Shown: positions 18,550-28,104, counted from the first letter of the stretch. The stretch: 64,000 nt of DNA from Symbiodinium sp. CCMP2592 (GCA_905221615.1 CAJNDT010005913.1:2046001-2110000), one strand, 5' to 3'. Notes: generated from the letters alone by a model not told the origin. Translations and numbers: made by a program.

Positions 18550-18816
18550 TTACTCAGCCGCTGTCAGAGGAAGCACCCCAACCCGATCACCCGCTGAATC
18601 CTCGATAACGAACATCAGATCGCCATCCGACGCCTCAAAGCCACCAATTCGGAGCGATTCACCCATAGCAGACACCTGAACCTCCGAAGCCCCCGCCTCA
18701 CGTGGTCCTGAATGTGTCAACAGCGCCACAACCAACCCCGCCGACAGCACCATCGTGCAAAACCGCCAGAACTTCAGTTGCTCGCCCTGCTCATCATGCG
18801 CTGCTACTTCGTGCAT
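18550..18816 (-). CDS. Small single-pass membrane protein
   Basis: An 88-residue protein. The start at 18816 is supported by GGAGG five bases upstream; a longer open frame to 19092 would run through a perfect hairpin and is rejected. A cytoplasmic head of about 20 residues is followed by one membrane helix (about 22-40) and an outer domain of about 45 residues with a strand-rich pattern ending D-R-V-G-V-L-P-L-T-A-A-E. No family is recognised. It may be an anchored accessory protein. Confidence 0.6.
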   Translation of the reverse strand: MHEVAAHDEQGEQLKFWRFCTMVLSAGLVVALLTHSGPREAGASEVQVSAMGESLRIGGFEASDGDLMFVIEDSAGDRVGVLPLTAAE

Positions 18817-18956
18817 CCAATCCTCCAGTCCGCCGACAAATCTCAGCGACCCCTTCAAATCGGCGCAAAGCAACAACCGATCCACCCGTTCCCACCAACA
18901 CCCCCACCTCAAACCCCGCTCCCAAGCATCCCCCTCCCAACCACTATAAACAGACC

Positions 18957-18998
18957 AAAAAAACAAGTGCCCCTCCGTCGAGGGGCACTTGTTTTTGC
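18957..18998. terminator. Bidirectional terminator-like hairpin without an obvious gene
   Basis: A perfect 12-bp stem (CAAGTGCCCCTC paired with GAGGGGCACTTG, loop CGTC) is flanked by a run of seven A on the left and five T on the right. It can therefore terminate transcription in either direction. The neighbouring genes diverge away from it, so no annotated transcript ends here. Confidence 0.7.
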
Positions 18999-19218
18999 TT
19001 TTTACGGCAAGAGAGAGAAAGAGAGAAATCAACCCAAACAGGCCTTCCAGCCCATCCTGTCGCGTGTTTTTCGTCAGTCGCTTGCCTGACATTGAGAAAG
19101 TACATCAGGACCGAGAAGATGCCAGCCGATTGCCAAAAGTTTTTATCGAACCAATCCAAAATCCCTCGAATCGCCCTTAAAACAGCGTTTTTTCATCTTC
19201 AGGAACTTCAAACTTTTA

Positions 19219-19247
19219 TCACACCTCCCAAAGCGGACGCGTATAAT
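19219..19247 (+). promoter_or_regulatory. Candidate promoter of the DegT aminotransferase gene
   Basis: A perfect TATAAT -10 box at 19242-19247, about 60 bp upstream of the ATG at 19309. The -35 region at about 19219 is weak (TCACAC), so an activator or relaxed spacing may be involved. Confidence 0.5.
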
Positions 19248-19308
19248 TTCCGAGCCACGAAACGCCCCCACTCCACAAACCGGCGCACTGCCAACGGAGA
19301 TCCAAAGA

Positions 19309-20478
19309 ATGTCCACCGCAACCGCATCCGACCTCGCCATCAACGGCGGCACCCCAGTCCTTGAGTCTCCAGTCCCATTCATGGCCGTAGGACTTACCAA
19401 AAAAGACATCGCCGCCGCAAACGAAGTCCTCGAATCCGGGATGCTCAGAGCCGCCTCCAAATGCGCCGCACTCGAAGAACAGTTCGCCGCCAAATCAGAC
19501 GCCAAAATCGGACTCACCTGCTCCAACGGCACCACAGCTCTCCAACTCGCCTACGGCGCACTCCTCGAACGTGGTGACGAAGTCATCGCCCCCGCATGGA
19601 CCTACATCGCGACCGTCTCCATGCTCGTCGCCGCTGGCGCAAAGGTCGTCTTCTGCGACTGCATCGAAGACTCCTACCAAGCCGACCCAGCCGACATCGA
19701 AAAGAAGATCACCCCAAACACCAAAGCGATCGCCGTCACCCACCTCTACGGCATCCCAGTCGACATCGACGCGATCCAAGCAATCGCCGACAAGCACAAC
19801 CTCAAAGTCATCTACGACTGCGCCCAGGCCCACCTCGCCGAGTACAACAACAAAGGCATCGGCGCATTCGGAGACGCATGCACCTACTCCTTCTACGCAA
19901 CCAAGAACCTGGGAACAGGTGAAGGTGGCATGGTAACCGTCAACAACGAAGACCTCGCAACCACAATCGGCGCCCTCCGCTCCCACGGCGAAACCGACAA
20001 GTACCTCCACACCTCAATCGGTTTCAACTACCGCATGAACGACATCACCGGCGCGATCGGACTCAGCAAGCTCGAAACCCTCGGCGCCGAAACCGACCGC
20101 CGCCGCGCCGTCGCCAACCTCTACCACTCCCGCATCGACAACATCCAAGGCGTCGATCGCCCAGTCCCAACCCCAGGATCAAACCCAGCGTGGCACCTCT
20201 ACACCTGCCGCGTAGATCTCGATGCACTGACCTGCACGAGAGACGAGTTCTGCGCCGCCCTCAACAAAGAAGGCGTCCCAACCGCCGTCCACTACCCCAA
20301 GCCGCTGACCCAACAACCCGCCTTCAGCGACCTTGCGAACCAAGAGTCCGGCGTACCAGTCTCCGTCAAACTCGCAAGCACCGTCTTCTGCATCCCCATC
20401 CACCAGAACCTCACCGACGAACAAGCCAACGGCGTCTGCGACGCCATCGCCAAAGTCGCCGACGCGTTCGCCAAGTAA
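19309..20478 (+). CDS. DegT/DnrJ/EryC1-family PLP aminotransferase
   Basis: A 389-residue sugar-type aminotransferase of normal length. The PLP site is complete: S-N-G-T-T-A-L-Q-L binds the phosphate, D170-x-x-Q173-A-H supports the ring, and K199 in S-F-Y-A-T-K-N-L-G-T-G-E-G-G forms the Schiff base. Family members transaminate nucleotide-linked keto sugars for surface polysaccharides, or act on related cyclitols. No sugar nucleotide genes are adjacent, so the substrate is unknown. It has its own promoter and stands alone. Confidence 0.9.
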   Translation: MSTATASDLAINGGTPVLESPVPFMAVGLTKKDIAAANEVLESGMLRAASKCAALEEQFAAKSDAKIGLTCSNGTTALQLAYGALLERGDEVIAPAWTYIATVSMLVAAGAKVVFCDCIEDSYQADPADIEKKITPNTKAIAVTHLYGIPVDIDAIQAIADKHNLKVIYDCAQAHLAEYNNKGIGAFGDACTYSFYATKNLGTGEGGMVTVNNEDLATTIGALRSHGETDKYLHTSIGFNYRMNDITGAIGLSKLETLGAETDRRRAVANLYHSRIDNIQGVDRPVPTPGSNPAWHLYTCRVDLDALTCTRDEFCAALNKEGVPTAVHYPKPLTQQPAFSDLANQESGVPVSVKLASTVFCIPIHQNLTDEQANGVCDAIAKVADAFAK

Positions 20479-20485
20479 ATCGTCC

Positions 20486-21412
20486 TCACCTTCGACGACG
20501 AGCAGCAACCAACCCACCAACCGCAAACACCCCAATCACACCGGGAGCAGGCACCGTCGCTCCAACCCAGTCCAGCACCACGTCCTCATACAGCTTCGCC
20601 GAGATCGCCATATTGCCGTACATCCCGAAGTTCGTCCCGAACCCGTTCGTCGTACCCCACGACTGAACACTCGCGAGTCTCCACACGCCATCGGTATCCT
20701 CCACCCAGTACGCACCCCCGCTGTCGCCCTGCCCCGGGAAAAACTCCTGCGCCAGAGGCACCGCAGACCCGATCCGATTCAACCCCGGAGTCGTCGGCCC
20801 ATCAAAGTCAATCACCAACCCATTGCTCGAAAGCTCAAAGCCAGGCAGGAACGATGACAACTGATCCGCCGTCGTATCAATCGTGTTGAGTCCCGCATGC
20901 AGCGTCCCCAGCGTTCCGGGAACCTGCCCACCAAACCCGTTCCCAGTCAGCCCCGCGCCCACAAGCATCGCCTGCCGACCAACAACACTCCCGCCGCGAT
21001 AGATCTCCGCCGGCTCCACACCCTCAACCATCTCCTCAAGCCGCACCAGCGCCAGGTCATACCCCTCCATGATTCGGCTCGTCCCCATCCAAAGCGGATG
21101 CTCAAACGACTCCGCCCCCTGATACGTCCGTCCACCAATCGTGAACTGAATCTGATCCCCCGTCGTGATCTCCGTCCCGTGCGCCGCCGTGAGCACCCAC
21201 CCCGGCGCAATCAACGTCCCCGATCCAAACGCCGAGCCCCCAAAGTTCACCGACCCCGCCGCCTGGAACCTCGACTCCATCGCCAGCTCCGCGTGATACG
21301 ACAAAGGCACATCATGCCGAGAGATCCCCGCCGCCGCCGACATCCCCATACCAAAGACCAACCCCACCAGAACCATCCGACCACACCCAGCGTCTTGCAC
21401 TTTCCGATCCAT
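20486..21412 (-). CDS. Exported trypsin-like serine protease with PEP-CTERM-like tail
   Basis: A 308-residue protein. The start at 21412 is favoured by GGAGG five bases upstream. A signal peptide ends A-A-A-G near residue 29. The S1 catalytic triad is complete: H78 in L-T-A-A-H, D119 in Y-D-L-A-L-V, and S231 in G-Q-G-D-S-G-G-A. The tail has V-P-A-P-G, a hydrophobic helix and A-A-R-R-R-R. It is predicted to be a secreted or surface-anchored endopeptidase. The stop lies 7 bp from the convergent DegT stop. Confidence 0.88.
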   Translation of the reverse strand: MDRKVQDAGCGRMVLVGLVFGMGMSAAAGISRHDVPLSYHAELAMESRFQAAGSVNFGGSAFGSGTLIAPGWVLTAAHGTEITTGDQIQFTIGGRTYQGAESFEHPLWMGTSRIMEGYDLALVRLEEMVEGVEPAEIYRGGSVVGRQAMLVGAGLTGNGFGGQVPGTLGTLHAGLNTIDTTADQLSSFLPGFELSSNGLVIDFDGPTTPGLNRIGSAVPLAQEFFPGQGDSGGAYWVEDTDGVWRLASVQSWGTTNGFGTNFGMYGNMAISAKLYEDVVLDWVGATVPAPGVIGVFAVGGLVAARRRR

Positions 21413-21627
21413 CCCATCCTCCAACTCAGTCCACAGCCACACCGATACCCCGCGAAAACTCCTCCCCAGAGCATCGTGCGACCTATTTAATTTGCATTTC
21501 AATCAATATACAAATTAATCAGCCGCAGGGTTTCACCCGCAATCAAAAAATCTTGCCGATCCCTTCACATACATTTCCATTGCACGCCCCAAATCCCTCC
21601 AGTACATTATGTTCGGAGGAAACATAT

Positions 21628-22245
21628 ATGAACACCATCCGTCCCATCATCCCCACCCTCACCATCGTGTCCGCACTGCTTACCTCACCCGCGCTCGCCG
21701 ACATCTACCTCGAGGTCGACTTCGCAAACTCAAGCCCCAACGGCCTCAACGAAGGCAACCTCGCCATCTTCGACGAAACACCCCTCAGCGTCTGGATGTG
21801 GTCCGATGAACCCAACACCGGATTGCTCGGGATGACCATGGAAATCAACGGCCTTTCCTTCCTGGGAAACCCAAACTCTGGAGGCGATCTCCAGTTTAAT
21901 GGCATCGGAACCGTCGATCCCGACAACCACTTCAACGCGCTCACAACCCCAGGCATACTCAGCAACGCAAATCAAATCACCGACATCGTCTTCTCAAACC
22001 TGTTCGTCACCCCAGAGCTCCTCCCCACGAGCCGAGAAAGCGCCTGGCTCATCTACACCGACTTCACAGGCACCGCACTCGATTCCGGATCAGGAGTCAC
22101 CGCGATCCTCAGCGACTTCCAACTCACCCCCGGCTCAGTCACCGATCAGGAAATCATCTCCTACGGCCTCTACCAAACCCCAACCCCAAACACCACCACC
22201 CTCTTCGCCCTCGCCGCACTCACCGCCACCAAACGAAGACGCTGA
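21628..22245 (+). CDS. Exported protein with PEP-CTERM-like tail
   Basis: A 205-residue protein. The ATG at 21628 is preceded by GGAGG with a 9-base spacer; an upstream ATG at 21553 lacks a site. A signal peptide ends A-L-A at about residue 24. The body is beta-rich with no known motif. The C-terminus has T-P-T-P-N, a hydrophobic stretch and T-K-R-R-R, a weaker version of the sorting tail. It lies divergently from the protease gene, with a shared upstream region of about 215 bp. Confidence 0.75.
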   Translation: MNTIRPIIPTLTIVSALLTSPALADIYLEVDFANSSPNGLNEGNLAIFDETPLSVWMWSDEPNTGLLGMTMEINGLSFLGNPNSGGDLQFNGIGTVDPDNHFNALTTPGILSNANQITDIVFSNLFVTPELLPTSRESAWLIYTDFTGTALDSGSGVTAILSDFQLTPGSVTDQEIISYGLYQTPTPNTTTLFALAALTATKRRR

Positions 22246-23211
22246 TCAGCCAACCACCCCCGCCACCACCGCAACCGTCCCAGGTCCGGCGCGCAGCACA
22301 CAATCCCCCGCAATACCAGCCGGCACAAGCACAGTCTGCCCCGCCTCCAGCACCACCTCCTCAAACGCCCCGCTGCTGCTCGCGATCGATGCGCCCATCG
22401 TCTTGGGAACCATCACCACCGTCGCCCCCTCACCACCAAGCGCCACCTCACTACAGCTTGCGCTCACCACATCCATCGTATAAAAATCCGTCCCGCACAC
22501 ACGCGTCCGCACCGATCCCATCTTCGGAGGCCCTCCCATCCCCATCTTCGCGCTGCTGATACTCAGATCAGCCACGACTCCATCGCTCGGATCTTCAAAC
22601 AACGCGCACTCCACCGCCTGCTCAATATGCAGCTCCCGCCCCTCGCGCCCGTACTCACTCGCCCAGTCATACACGCGATACGTCGTATCACTCGGAGTCT
22701 GCACCTCCGCGACCAGCACCCCCGCGCCCAGCGCATGCACCGTCCCCGAATCCAGCGTGTGACACGCCCCGACCACCGCAGGGATCGACCGCATCACCTC
22801 AGGGACCGTCCCTTCTTCAATCGCGCGCTGCAGATCCGCGCGCGTGACCCCCTCTTTGAGCCCCTTATAAATCACCGACCCCTCATCCGCATCAAGCACG
22901 AACCAGCTCTCGGTTTTCAGATGCGCTTCGTCATGTTCCGCCGCGTACGCCGGAGACGGATGCACCTGCACGCTCAGATGCTCCCGCGCATCAAGATACT
23001 TCACCAAGAGCGGAAACCCACCCTCCGCGCTCAGCTTCGCGCCCCCAAGCATCCCCTCGCCCCACGCGCTGATCGCATCGCGGATCGTCTTGCCCTGCAT
23101 CGCACCGTTACTGATCACGCTGATCGCCGCGTCACCCCCACCGCCGCTCGCGCTCGTCGAGGACAGATCCGCAAGCTCCCACGACTCCCCGATGTTCACC
23201 CCCTCAGACAC
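22246..23211 (-). CDS. manA: Mannose-6-phosphate isomerase (type I), N-terminally short
   Basis: A 321-residue ManA-like protein that interconverts mannose-6-phosphate and fructose-6-phosphate. The zinc-site segment L-S-V-Q-V-H-P is followed by D-E-A-H-L-K-T-E-S-W, and T-V-H-A-L-G is present. The protein begins at I-G-E-S-W-E-L, so about 25-30 residues of the usual N-terminus, including the W-G-G motif, are missing. In frame, only four codons lie between the apparent GTG start and an upstream TGA. The upstream DNA is a tract of broken genes. Activity is doubtful because the missing part contributes to the fold. It may be a pseudogene, or the defect may be a sequence error. Confidence 0.75.
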   Translation of the reverse strand: MSEGVNIGESWELADLSSTSASGGGGDAAISVISNGAMQGKTIRDAISAWGEGMLGGAKLSAEGGFPLLVKYLDAREHLSVQVHPSPAYAAEHDEAHLKTESWFVLDADEGSVIYKGLKEGVTRADLQRAIEEGTVPEVMRSIPAVVGACHTLDSGTVHALGAGVLVAEVQTPSDTTYRVYDWASEYGREGRELHIEQAVECALFEDPSDGVVADLSISSAKMGMGGPPKMGSVRTRVCGTDFYTMDVVSASCSEVALGGEGATVVMVPKTMGASIASSSGAFEEVVLEAGQTVLVPAGIAGDCVLRAGPGTVAVVAGVVG

Positions 23212-23381
23212 CCCATCTGCTTCTCTTCATGAGACATCCGCTCGAGATCCGATGCGCCCCCGCTGCTCGGACGCCCACGCACGCCACGCACCAGCGATCC
23301 AACACCAGGTGACCAAACATCCGCTCCCATCATCTCACAGTGAAAAGCAGATCGCTCATCTGCCCAGCACCACACCCTTAG

Positions 23382-23459
23382 CTTGTTGCCGCCCTTCGCC
23401 TTGTTGTAGTCCTCGCGGCAATCCTGGAGCAGTTGTTCCATCTTCTCGAGCAGATCCAT
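23382..23459 (-). pseudogene. Remnant of a histone H1-like (Hc1) gene
   Basis: An ATG at 23459 starts a 26-residue piece (M-D-L-L-E-K-M-E-Q-L-L through A-K-G-G-N-K) resembling the N-terminus of planctomycete and chlamydial Hc1-type DNA-binding proteins. The expected continuation A-A-G-T-R-V-R-K is absent; after G-N-K the frame changes character (L-R-V-W-C-W). The break and the missing start of manA lie about 170 bp apart, so one deletion may explain both. Confidence 0.5.
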
Positions 23460-23570
23460 ATCAACCTCGTTTCCAATCAACGCCGAATAACCCCGGCGAG
23501 TATCTCATATCAACCACCACGATCCGTCGTGATGACTCATCATCTTACCCCAAAAACACCCGCGCCGCAT

Positions 23571-24415
23571 TCAGCGATTGCCCTCTGTTCGTAAAAAATT
23601 CGGGCATGTCGCCGCCATCAGCACCCGCCGAACATCCGCAAGCTCCGCCGCATCATCCCCCACAGGCAGCCCGATCGCCTCTCGCAGCGCCCCAAAGTCT
23701 CCACCGGATCCACCCCGCACAGCTGCTCCTCGTGCCCCCAGTACAGCCGCTCCACCGCGTCCCGACCCAGTGTCCAGGACCAACCAGCGCCAGATCAATC
23801 AGCGAGCACCTGCTGCGGATTGTGCGAAACCCGCCGCATCGCGTTGTTTCATCATGATGACACCACGTACCAATGTCCCGATCCGCCCAGCGCCCCGCAA
23901 ACACGTCCAGATCCCCCAGCACGCGCTCGATCGCGCGTTTCCACCGATCCCCATCCTCCATCACGTGCGCCTCGACCTCGCCGATCGCCTTCTCCAGATC
24001 CCCTTCCCAATCCGGCTCGCGCCCCCGCTTCTTCGGATCGACAATCTCCTCAAGAATCGCCGCCGCCTGAAACTCCGCCGCCGTCTCAAAGATCTCCCAA
24101 ATGCTCGAGAATCCAGCTCATCGGCGGATTCTTGAACTTCTCGATCACCAGCCACGCAAAGTCATGCCCACCAAGCTCATACCCCGCCGCGAGCACGCGT
24201 GGCGTCGGAAGACTCAGACTAGCCGAACGCTCCCAGTCCTCATCATGCACCAACCCCAACCGCTTCGTCCAGTGATATTCCCCTCCCACAGGCAGCTTCA
24301 CCACACACTCGATCTCTTCACCCGACTTTGTCTTCCAAGTCGAGAACCCCGTCCCCGCGCCCGAATGCTGCCAAGTCGTATTGAACCACGAGATCGGCCC
24401 AGATGCCCCCGGCAC
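23571..24415 (-). pseudogene. Frameshifted phosphotransferase-like (APH-type) kinase
   Basis: Three minus-strand frames together resemble an aminoglycoside phosphotransferase-type kinase. The first (24415-24086) has an ATP-binding beta-sheet part including C-V-V-K-L and L-V-I-E-K-F. The second (about 24085-23653) reaches a catalytic-loop-like W-C-H-H-D. The third (to 23571) holds L-I-D-L-A-L-V-G-P-G-H-W-V and an ending L-R-E-A-I-G-L-P-V-G. At least two frameshifts separate them, and the catalytic loop is disrupted. The original substrate is unknown. Confidence 0.55.
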
Positions 24416-25474
24416 TCATCGATCACATCCGAAGCAAGCGCCGAAGCCAACCCATGAGCATCTTCACCAAGCATGCAGATCTCCAGCCCAACGATCACTT
24501 CAACACAAAAGCACGCACCCCCTACACCATACCAATCATCCCCCGTCACGCAAAGCCGACCCCAATCCACCTGCGCCCTTTCCATAGCTCGGCACACACT
24601 GTGGACCAGTTCTGGATCGAGCCCATCAACCCGGTCATCCCCGCTCACCCCGCGCGGCCACTCGATCTCCGCCCCAACCGCCTTCTTCCCACGCCCCCAA
24701 GCTTCTTCCTCCGCGACTGAAACAACACCTGCGCATGCTCGCTCATCGCGACCCACACGCCGGATCATCGCCGCCCACCAAACTCGTATCTCGCGTCCAC
24801 CCCATCATCGCACTCTCCACCCCAGGAGCAGGCCAGAAACACCCCGCCCCCAGCTTCGCGATGCATCTCCACCCTCCCCGCGCCACTGCGCCACCACCGA
24901 CACCATCCCGTACGCCTTGCTCCCCCCACTCGTACCAGCCCCCGCCGCGAACCGATCCACCACCTCCCGTTGGATCGTCACATACATCCCCTTGCACTCC
25001 GCGTGCCTCGTCATCAACGTCATCATCCAGGCGTCGCCGCGTGATAAGGCGATTCGCCACATGCGTGCAACCCCGCACCCCCGCCCCACTCATCCAGCGC
25101 CTCGACTTCAGGATTCAACATCTTCTTCCCGACAAACAATCCCCCTCGATCATCACCACAAAGCGTCTCGTCCCCACCACACCCCCGCTCAAGCAACCGC
25201 CCACACCTTATCCGTTGATCAGAGGACGGATCACCGACTCCTCTGCAGCCGTTCACACCGTCTCAACCGATCGCATCCGCGACCCCATCCCCGTCGTTGC
25301 TCGCCGTGACATCATATCTTTGAAGCATCGAACAGCGTCATCCCCGCGCATGGATCATCGTCAGGTCATTGATCAATCCCCCAACGTATCGATGTTTCCA
25401 AATACCAGCGCACCATCCACTTCGTCGTCTTGTCGAAGATTTCCAGAATTCCTCCCCCCGCATCACATCAGGTT

Positions 25475-25991
25475 TCACGCGTGAAAGTCATGCGCTCCAC
25501 CAGATCCCCATTTCCGCTTAAAACAATCTCCCACCGGATTCGACCGCCAACCCATCACACCCCATGTGCTCGGATGCTCCTCAAACCTCCGCGAGCTCCG
25601 CCACGCAATCCATGATCCCTCCAATGATTCCAGCGGATTCATCAGGAAAATCCAGAGCCGTACGCCAATCTTCTCAACAAAACCACCCCCAACTCCACAA
25701 ACACGCCACCGCACGATGCACCAGCTCATCGCGCATCTCCACGCGATGCAGCGTCCTCCCCGAAACCGGATCCGCAACAATCGATCCCCCCGCCACCATC
25801 ACAGGGAGCTTCTGCCCAATCGCCTCAAGCGCCGTCCGCGATTCCACCAGCCCCCGACCAGTGCAGATCAGCACATGCACCCCCGCCTGCCGAGCCCGAT
25901 CAATCGCCTCAATATTCGCGCGAGACACCTTCTTGTCACGCCCCAGCAGCGTGCCATCCAGATCAATCGCAAGCACATCAATCATCGCCAT
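25475..25991 (-). pseudogene. Frameshifted Cof-type HAD hydrolase
   Basis: From the ATG at 25991 about 95 residues match Cof-type HAD phosphatases. Motif I is D-L-D-G-T-L-L, motif II is C-T-G-R-G, and A-G-G-S-I-V-A-D follows. The frame then ends prematurely at 25674 with W-S-W-G-W-F-C. Protein-like sequence continues in other frames (for example E-S-A-G-I-I-G-G-I-M-D) to about 25475. Motifs III and IV, needed for catalysis, are absent from any continuous frame, so the product is probably inactive unless the frameshifts are sequence errors. Confidence 0.65.
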
Positions 25992-26012
25992 GCAAAGACA
26001 ATACGCCGAGCG

Positions 26013-27569
26013 TTACCCGCGGTCCCGATCCACCGTGCACACACCCTCAGCCCCGCGCCCCATTGTGATCACATTCTTCCCCGACCGCTTCGACTGCAGC
26101 GCCAACTCATCCGCGAGCGCCAAGAGCGACTCCCCATCACTCCCATCCCACGGATACGAAGCCAATCCACCCGACACCGTCAATGTGCCGCACGCCTCAT
26201 CGCCGAGCTTCGGGAAGTTGTGATTGCAGATCTGCTTCTGGAACCGCGTCGCGATGTCATAGATCGACTCCGGAGGCATCGACCCCGGATCCCGAGGTCC
26301 CTTGGGTTCATAAAAGATCACCACAAACTCGTCCCCACCAATCCGGCACACCTTATCCCCAGGACGGATCACCGACTCCAGCAGCCGCACCGTCTCAACC
26401 AAGATCTCATCCCCCGCCGCGTGCCCGTACCGATCGTTGTACCCCTTGAAATCGTCGATATCAAAGTACAACAGCGTCAGCGTCCGCCGCGCATTGCGCG
26501 CCTGATCGATCGCGGCATCAAGGAACCTCGTAAAGTACCGACGATTCCACGCACCAGTCAGCTCATCCGTAAACGCCGCGAGTCTCAGTTCGCGCTGCTG
26601 CGCTTCAAGCCGCAACCACGACCCCAGCCACGACGCGTGCTCGCCAATCGCGCGAGCCCCGTTCCCCTGCGCCCACGCGCGATCCTCGCACACGAGCGAC
26701 CCAAACACCTTGCCCCCCGCAGAAACCGCAACCCCATTATCACTCTGCCCCGTCACAAACGACCACCCCTGCCGACCTGTCCGAGCCGCGATCAATGCCA
26801 GCGCATCATCAAGTACCGAACGTCCCTCACCCATCGCGCGGATTACACATTCATCAGTTAAATCACCAGCCGAATACGCATCCCGCTTCTCAACCACCCC
26901 ACCCAATCCAACATCCGACATCACACGCTGATGCAGCTTCATCACCTCGCGCATGTTCGACGCGTCTACTTCGTCACTCGTTTCTTCACAAACACCCACA
27001 GCTTGCGTTTCACGAAGTACACGATCATCACTGTCAGCAGCCTTTTCATCGATACCAGCCTTCAACTCTTCAGCTTCTTGAACAGCGACCTCGACTTCAG
27101 TCGACTCATCATCCTCGTCCTTCGGAATGATCACCCGCGGCATCGCCACCGCATCCCGGATCACACCCATCACCCGATCACCACTCGCGTCACGATCCAC
27201 ACACCCGTCATACAGCGGATGCCGCTCACCAACGCGGATCACCTTCACCGAAGCATCCACCATCCGCAGCGCTTCTACAAACCCTCCGAGCTCATCGCCC
27301 TTGGGTTCCGCATCCGCCGCGACGAGCACCGCCGCTCTCGCCGGCGACGCATCATCAATCGGATCACTCAGCTCACCGATCGCATCAAACGAATCCCGCG
27401 TCCGGATCAGCTCCACCCCCGCAACGCGCCGCAGCACCTGATCCAATCCCGTCCGCCCCACCAGGATCACGCGCCAACCCGATCCAGATCCAGATGACAA
27501 AACACCATCACCGCGCCCGAGCTGATGCTCGCTGCCGCTGATCGTCTTTCCATCATCCGTAGGCATCAA
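26013..27569 (-). CDS. Diguanylate cyclase with GGDEF domain
   Basis: A 518-residue protein. The C-terminal GGDEF domain has an intact active-site motif G411-G-D-E-F415 with upstream metal ligand sequence Y-F-D-I-D-D-F-K, so it should make cyclic di-GMP. The inhibitory I-site R402-x-x-D405 lies five residues before the motif, so product inhibition is expected. The N-terminus (about 30-145) resembles a receiver-like fold lacking the phospho-acceptor pattern. A middle region (about 210-320) looks like a GAF-type sensor. The next gene upstream is 17 bp away on the same strand. Confidence 0.9.
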   Translation of the reverse strand: MMPTDDGKTISGSEHQLGRGDGVLSSGSGSGWRVILVGRTGLDQVLRRVAGVELIRTRDSFDAIGELSDPIDDASPARAAVLVAADAEPKGDELGGFVEALRMVDASVKVIRVGERHPLYDGCVDRDASGDRVMGVIRDAVAMPRVIIPKDEDDESTEVEVAVQEAEELKAGIDEKAADSDDRVLRETQAVGVCEETSDEVDASNMREVMKLHQRVMSDVGLGGVVEKRDAYSAGDLTDECVIRAMGEGRSVLDDALALIAARTGRQGWSFVTGQSDNGVAVSAGGKVFGSLVCEDRAWAQGNGARAIGEHASWLGSWLRLEAQQRELRLAAFTDELTGAWNRRYFTRFLDAAIDQARNARRTLTLLYFDIDDFKGYNDRYGHAAGDEILVETVRLLESVIRPGDKVCRIGGDEFVVIFYEPKGPRDPGSMPPESIYDIATRFQKQICNHNFPKLGDEACGTLTVSGGLASYPWDGSDGESLLALADELALQSKRSGKNVITMGRGAEGVCTVDRDRG

Positions 27570-27585
27570 CTCCGCAATCCTTCCA

Positions 27586-28104
27586 TCAATCCATATCGCT
27601 CGGCTTCAACAGCGCCGCGAGCTCATCCTGATCCAGCACATCCGATGCTTTGAGCGTCGAACCACTCCCATTGCTCCCCGCAATCCGAAGCGCCGGCCTA
27701 CTCGCAGATTCCGTCTTCTCCGATACCCGCGCCTCGCGTCCCGAGTCCGGAGTCGCAACCTTATTCGTCTTATCTACGAACCCACGCAATGGTGGGTTCG
27801 CCCCTTCTTCATACACCCACACCCGCGCCAGAGGACAAAAACGCTCCATCGCACCCAAAACCCGCGATTGCTCGTCAAGCTCACGCCCACCACCATCAAG
27901 CACCACAATCACCCCGCCTCGCCCCTCATCGGCGCGCTGCTGCTCAGCACAACCAATCGCGAGCACCTCGTGCGCCGATCGGCTCGTCTCGACGCGCAGC
28001 CCCCTCGAAGACAACGCACGCACCAACGCAGCAGCCGACTGGGCGCCCGATTGATGCCAAACAACGCACCGACGATGTTCACCTTTACGAGCCGAAGTCT
28101 CCAT
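27586..28104 (-). CDS. Receiver-like hypothetical protein paired with the GGDEF gene
   Basis: A protein of about 172 residues. The N-terminal 100 residues have alternating strands and helices like a CheY-type receiver (R-C-V-V-W-H-Q-S-G, V-I-V-V-L-D-G-G-G) but no classical phosphorylation triad. A variable linker follows. The C-terminus carries L-D-Q-D-E-L-A-A-L-L, which resembles the S-Q-D-E-I-D-A-L-L peptide at the start of FliM. It is 17 bp upstream of the diguanylate cyclase gene and probably co-transcribed. The ATG at 28104 or a GTG at 28119 may be the start. Confidence 0.6.
   Translation of the reverse strand: METSARKGEHRRCVVWHQSGAQSAAALVRALSSRGLRVETSRSAHEVLAIGCAEQQRADEGRGGVIVVLDGGGRELDEQSRVLGAMERFCPLARVWVYEEGANPPLRGFVDKTNKVATPDSGREARVSEKTESASRPALRIAGSNGSGSTLKASDVLDQDELAALLKPSDMD

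Larger units (their letters stand above)
18817..19308. other. Long gap upstream of the DegT gene
   Basis: About 490 bp holding the perfect 12-bp hairpin at 18964-18991 and the DegT promoter at 19242, both listed separately. No convincing coding frame is seen: the frames here end in low-complexity sequence such as the purine-rich run at 19008-19030. Confidence 0.5.
23212..25673. other. Tract of broken coding sequence
   Basis: About 2.5 kb in which no frame stays open for a whole gene although protein-like pieces appear in alternating minus-strand frames. Recognisable remnants are an Hc1-like start (23382-23459), a phosphotransferase-like kinase (23571-24415) and the end of a HAD hydrolase (about 25475-25673). 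Between 24416 and 25474 I see protein-like pieces but no recognisable family. The base composition matches the surroundings, so recent foreign DNA is unlikely. Gene decay or a locally poor assembly would explain it. Confidence 0.65.

Noticed and set aside
18817-19092. Longer N-terminus for the small membrane protein at 18550
   Set aside because: The extension would be translated through a perfect terminator-type hairpin, and GGAGG stands correctly before the ATG at 18816.
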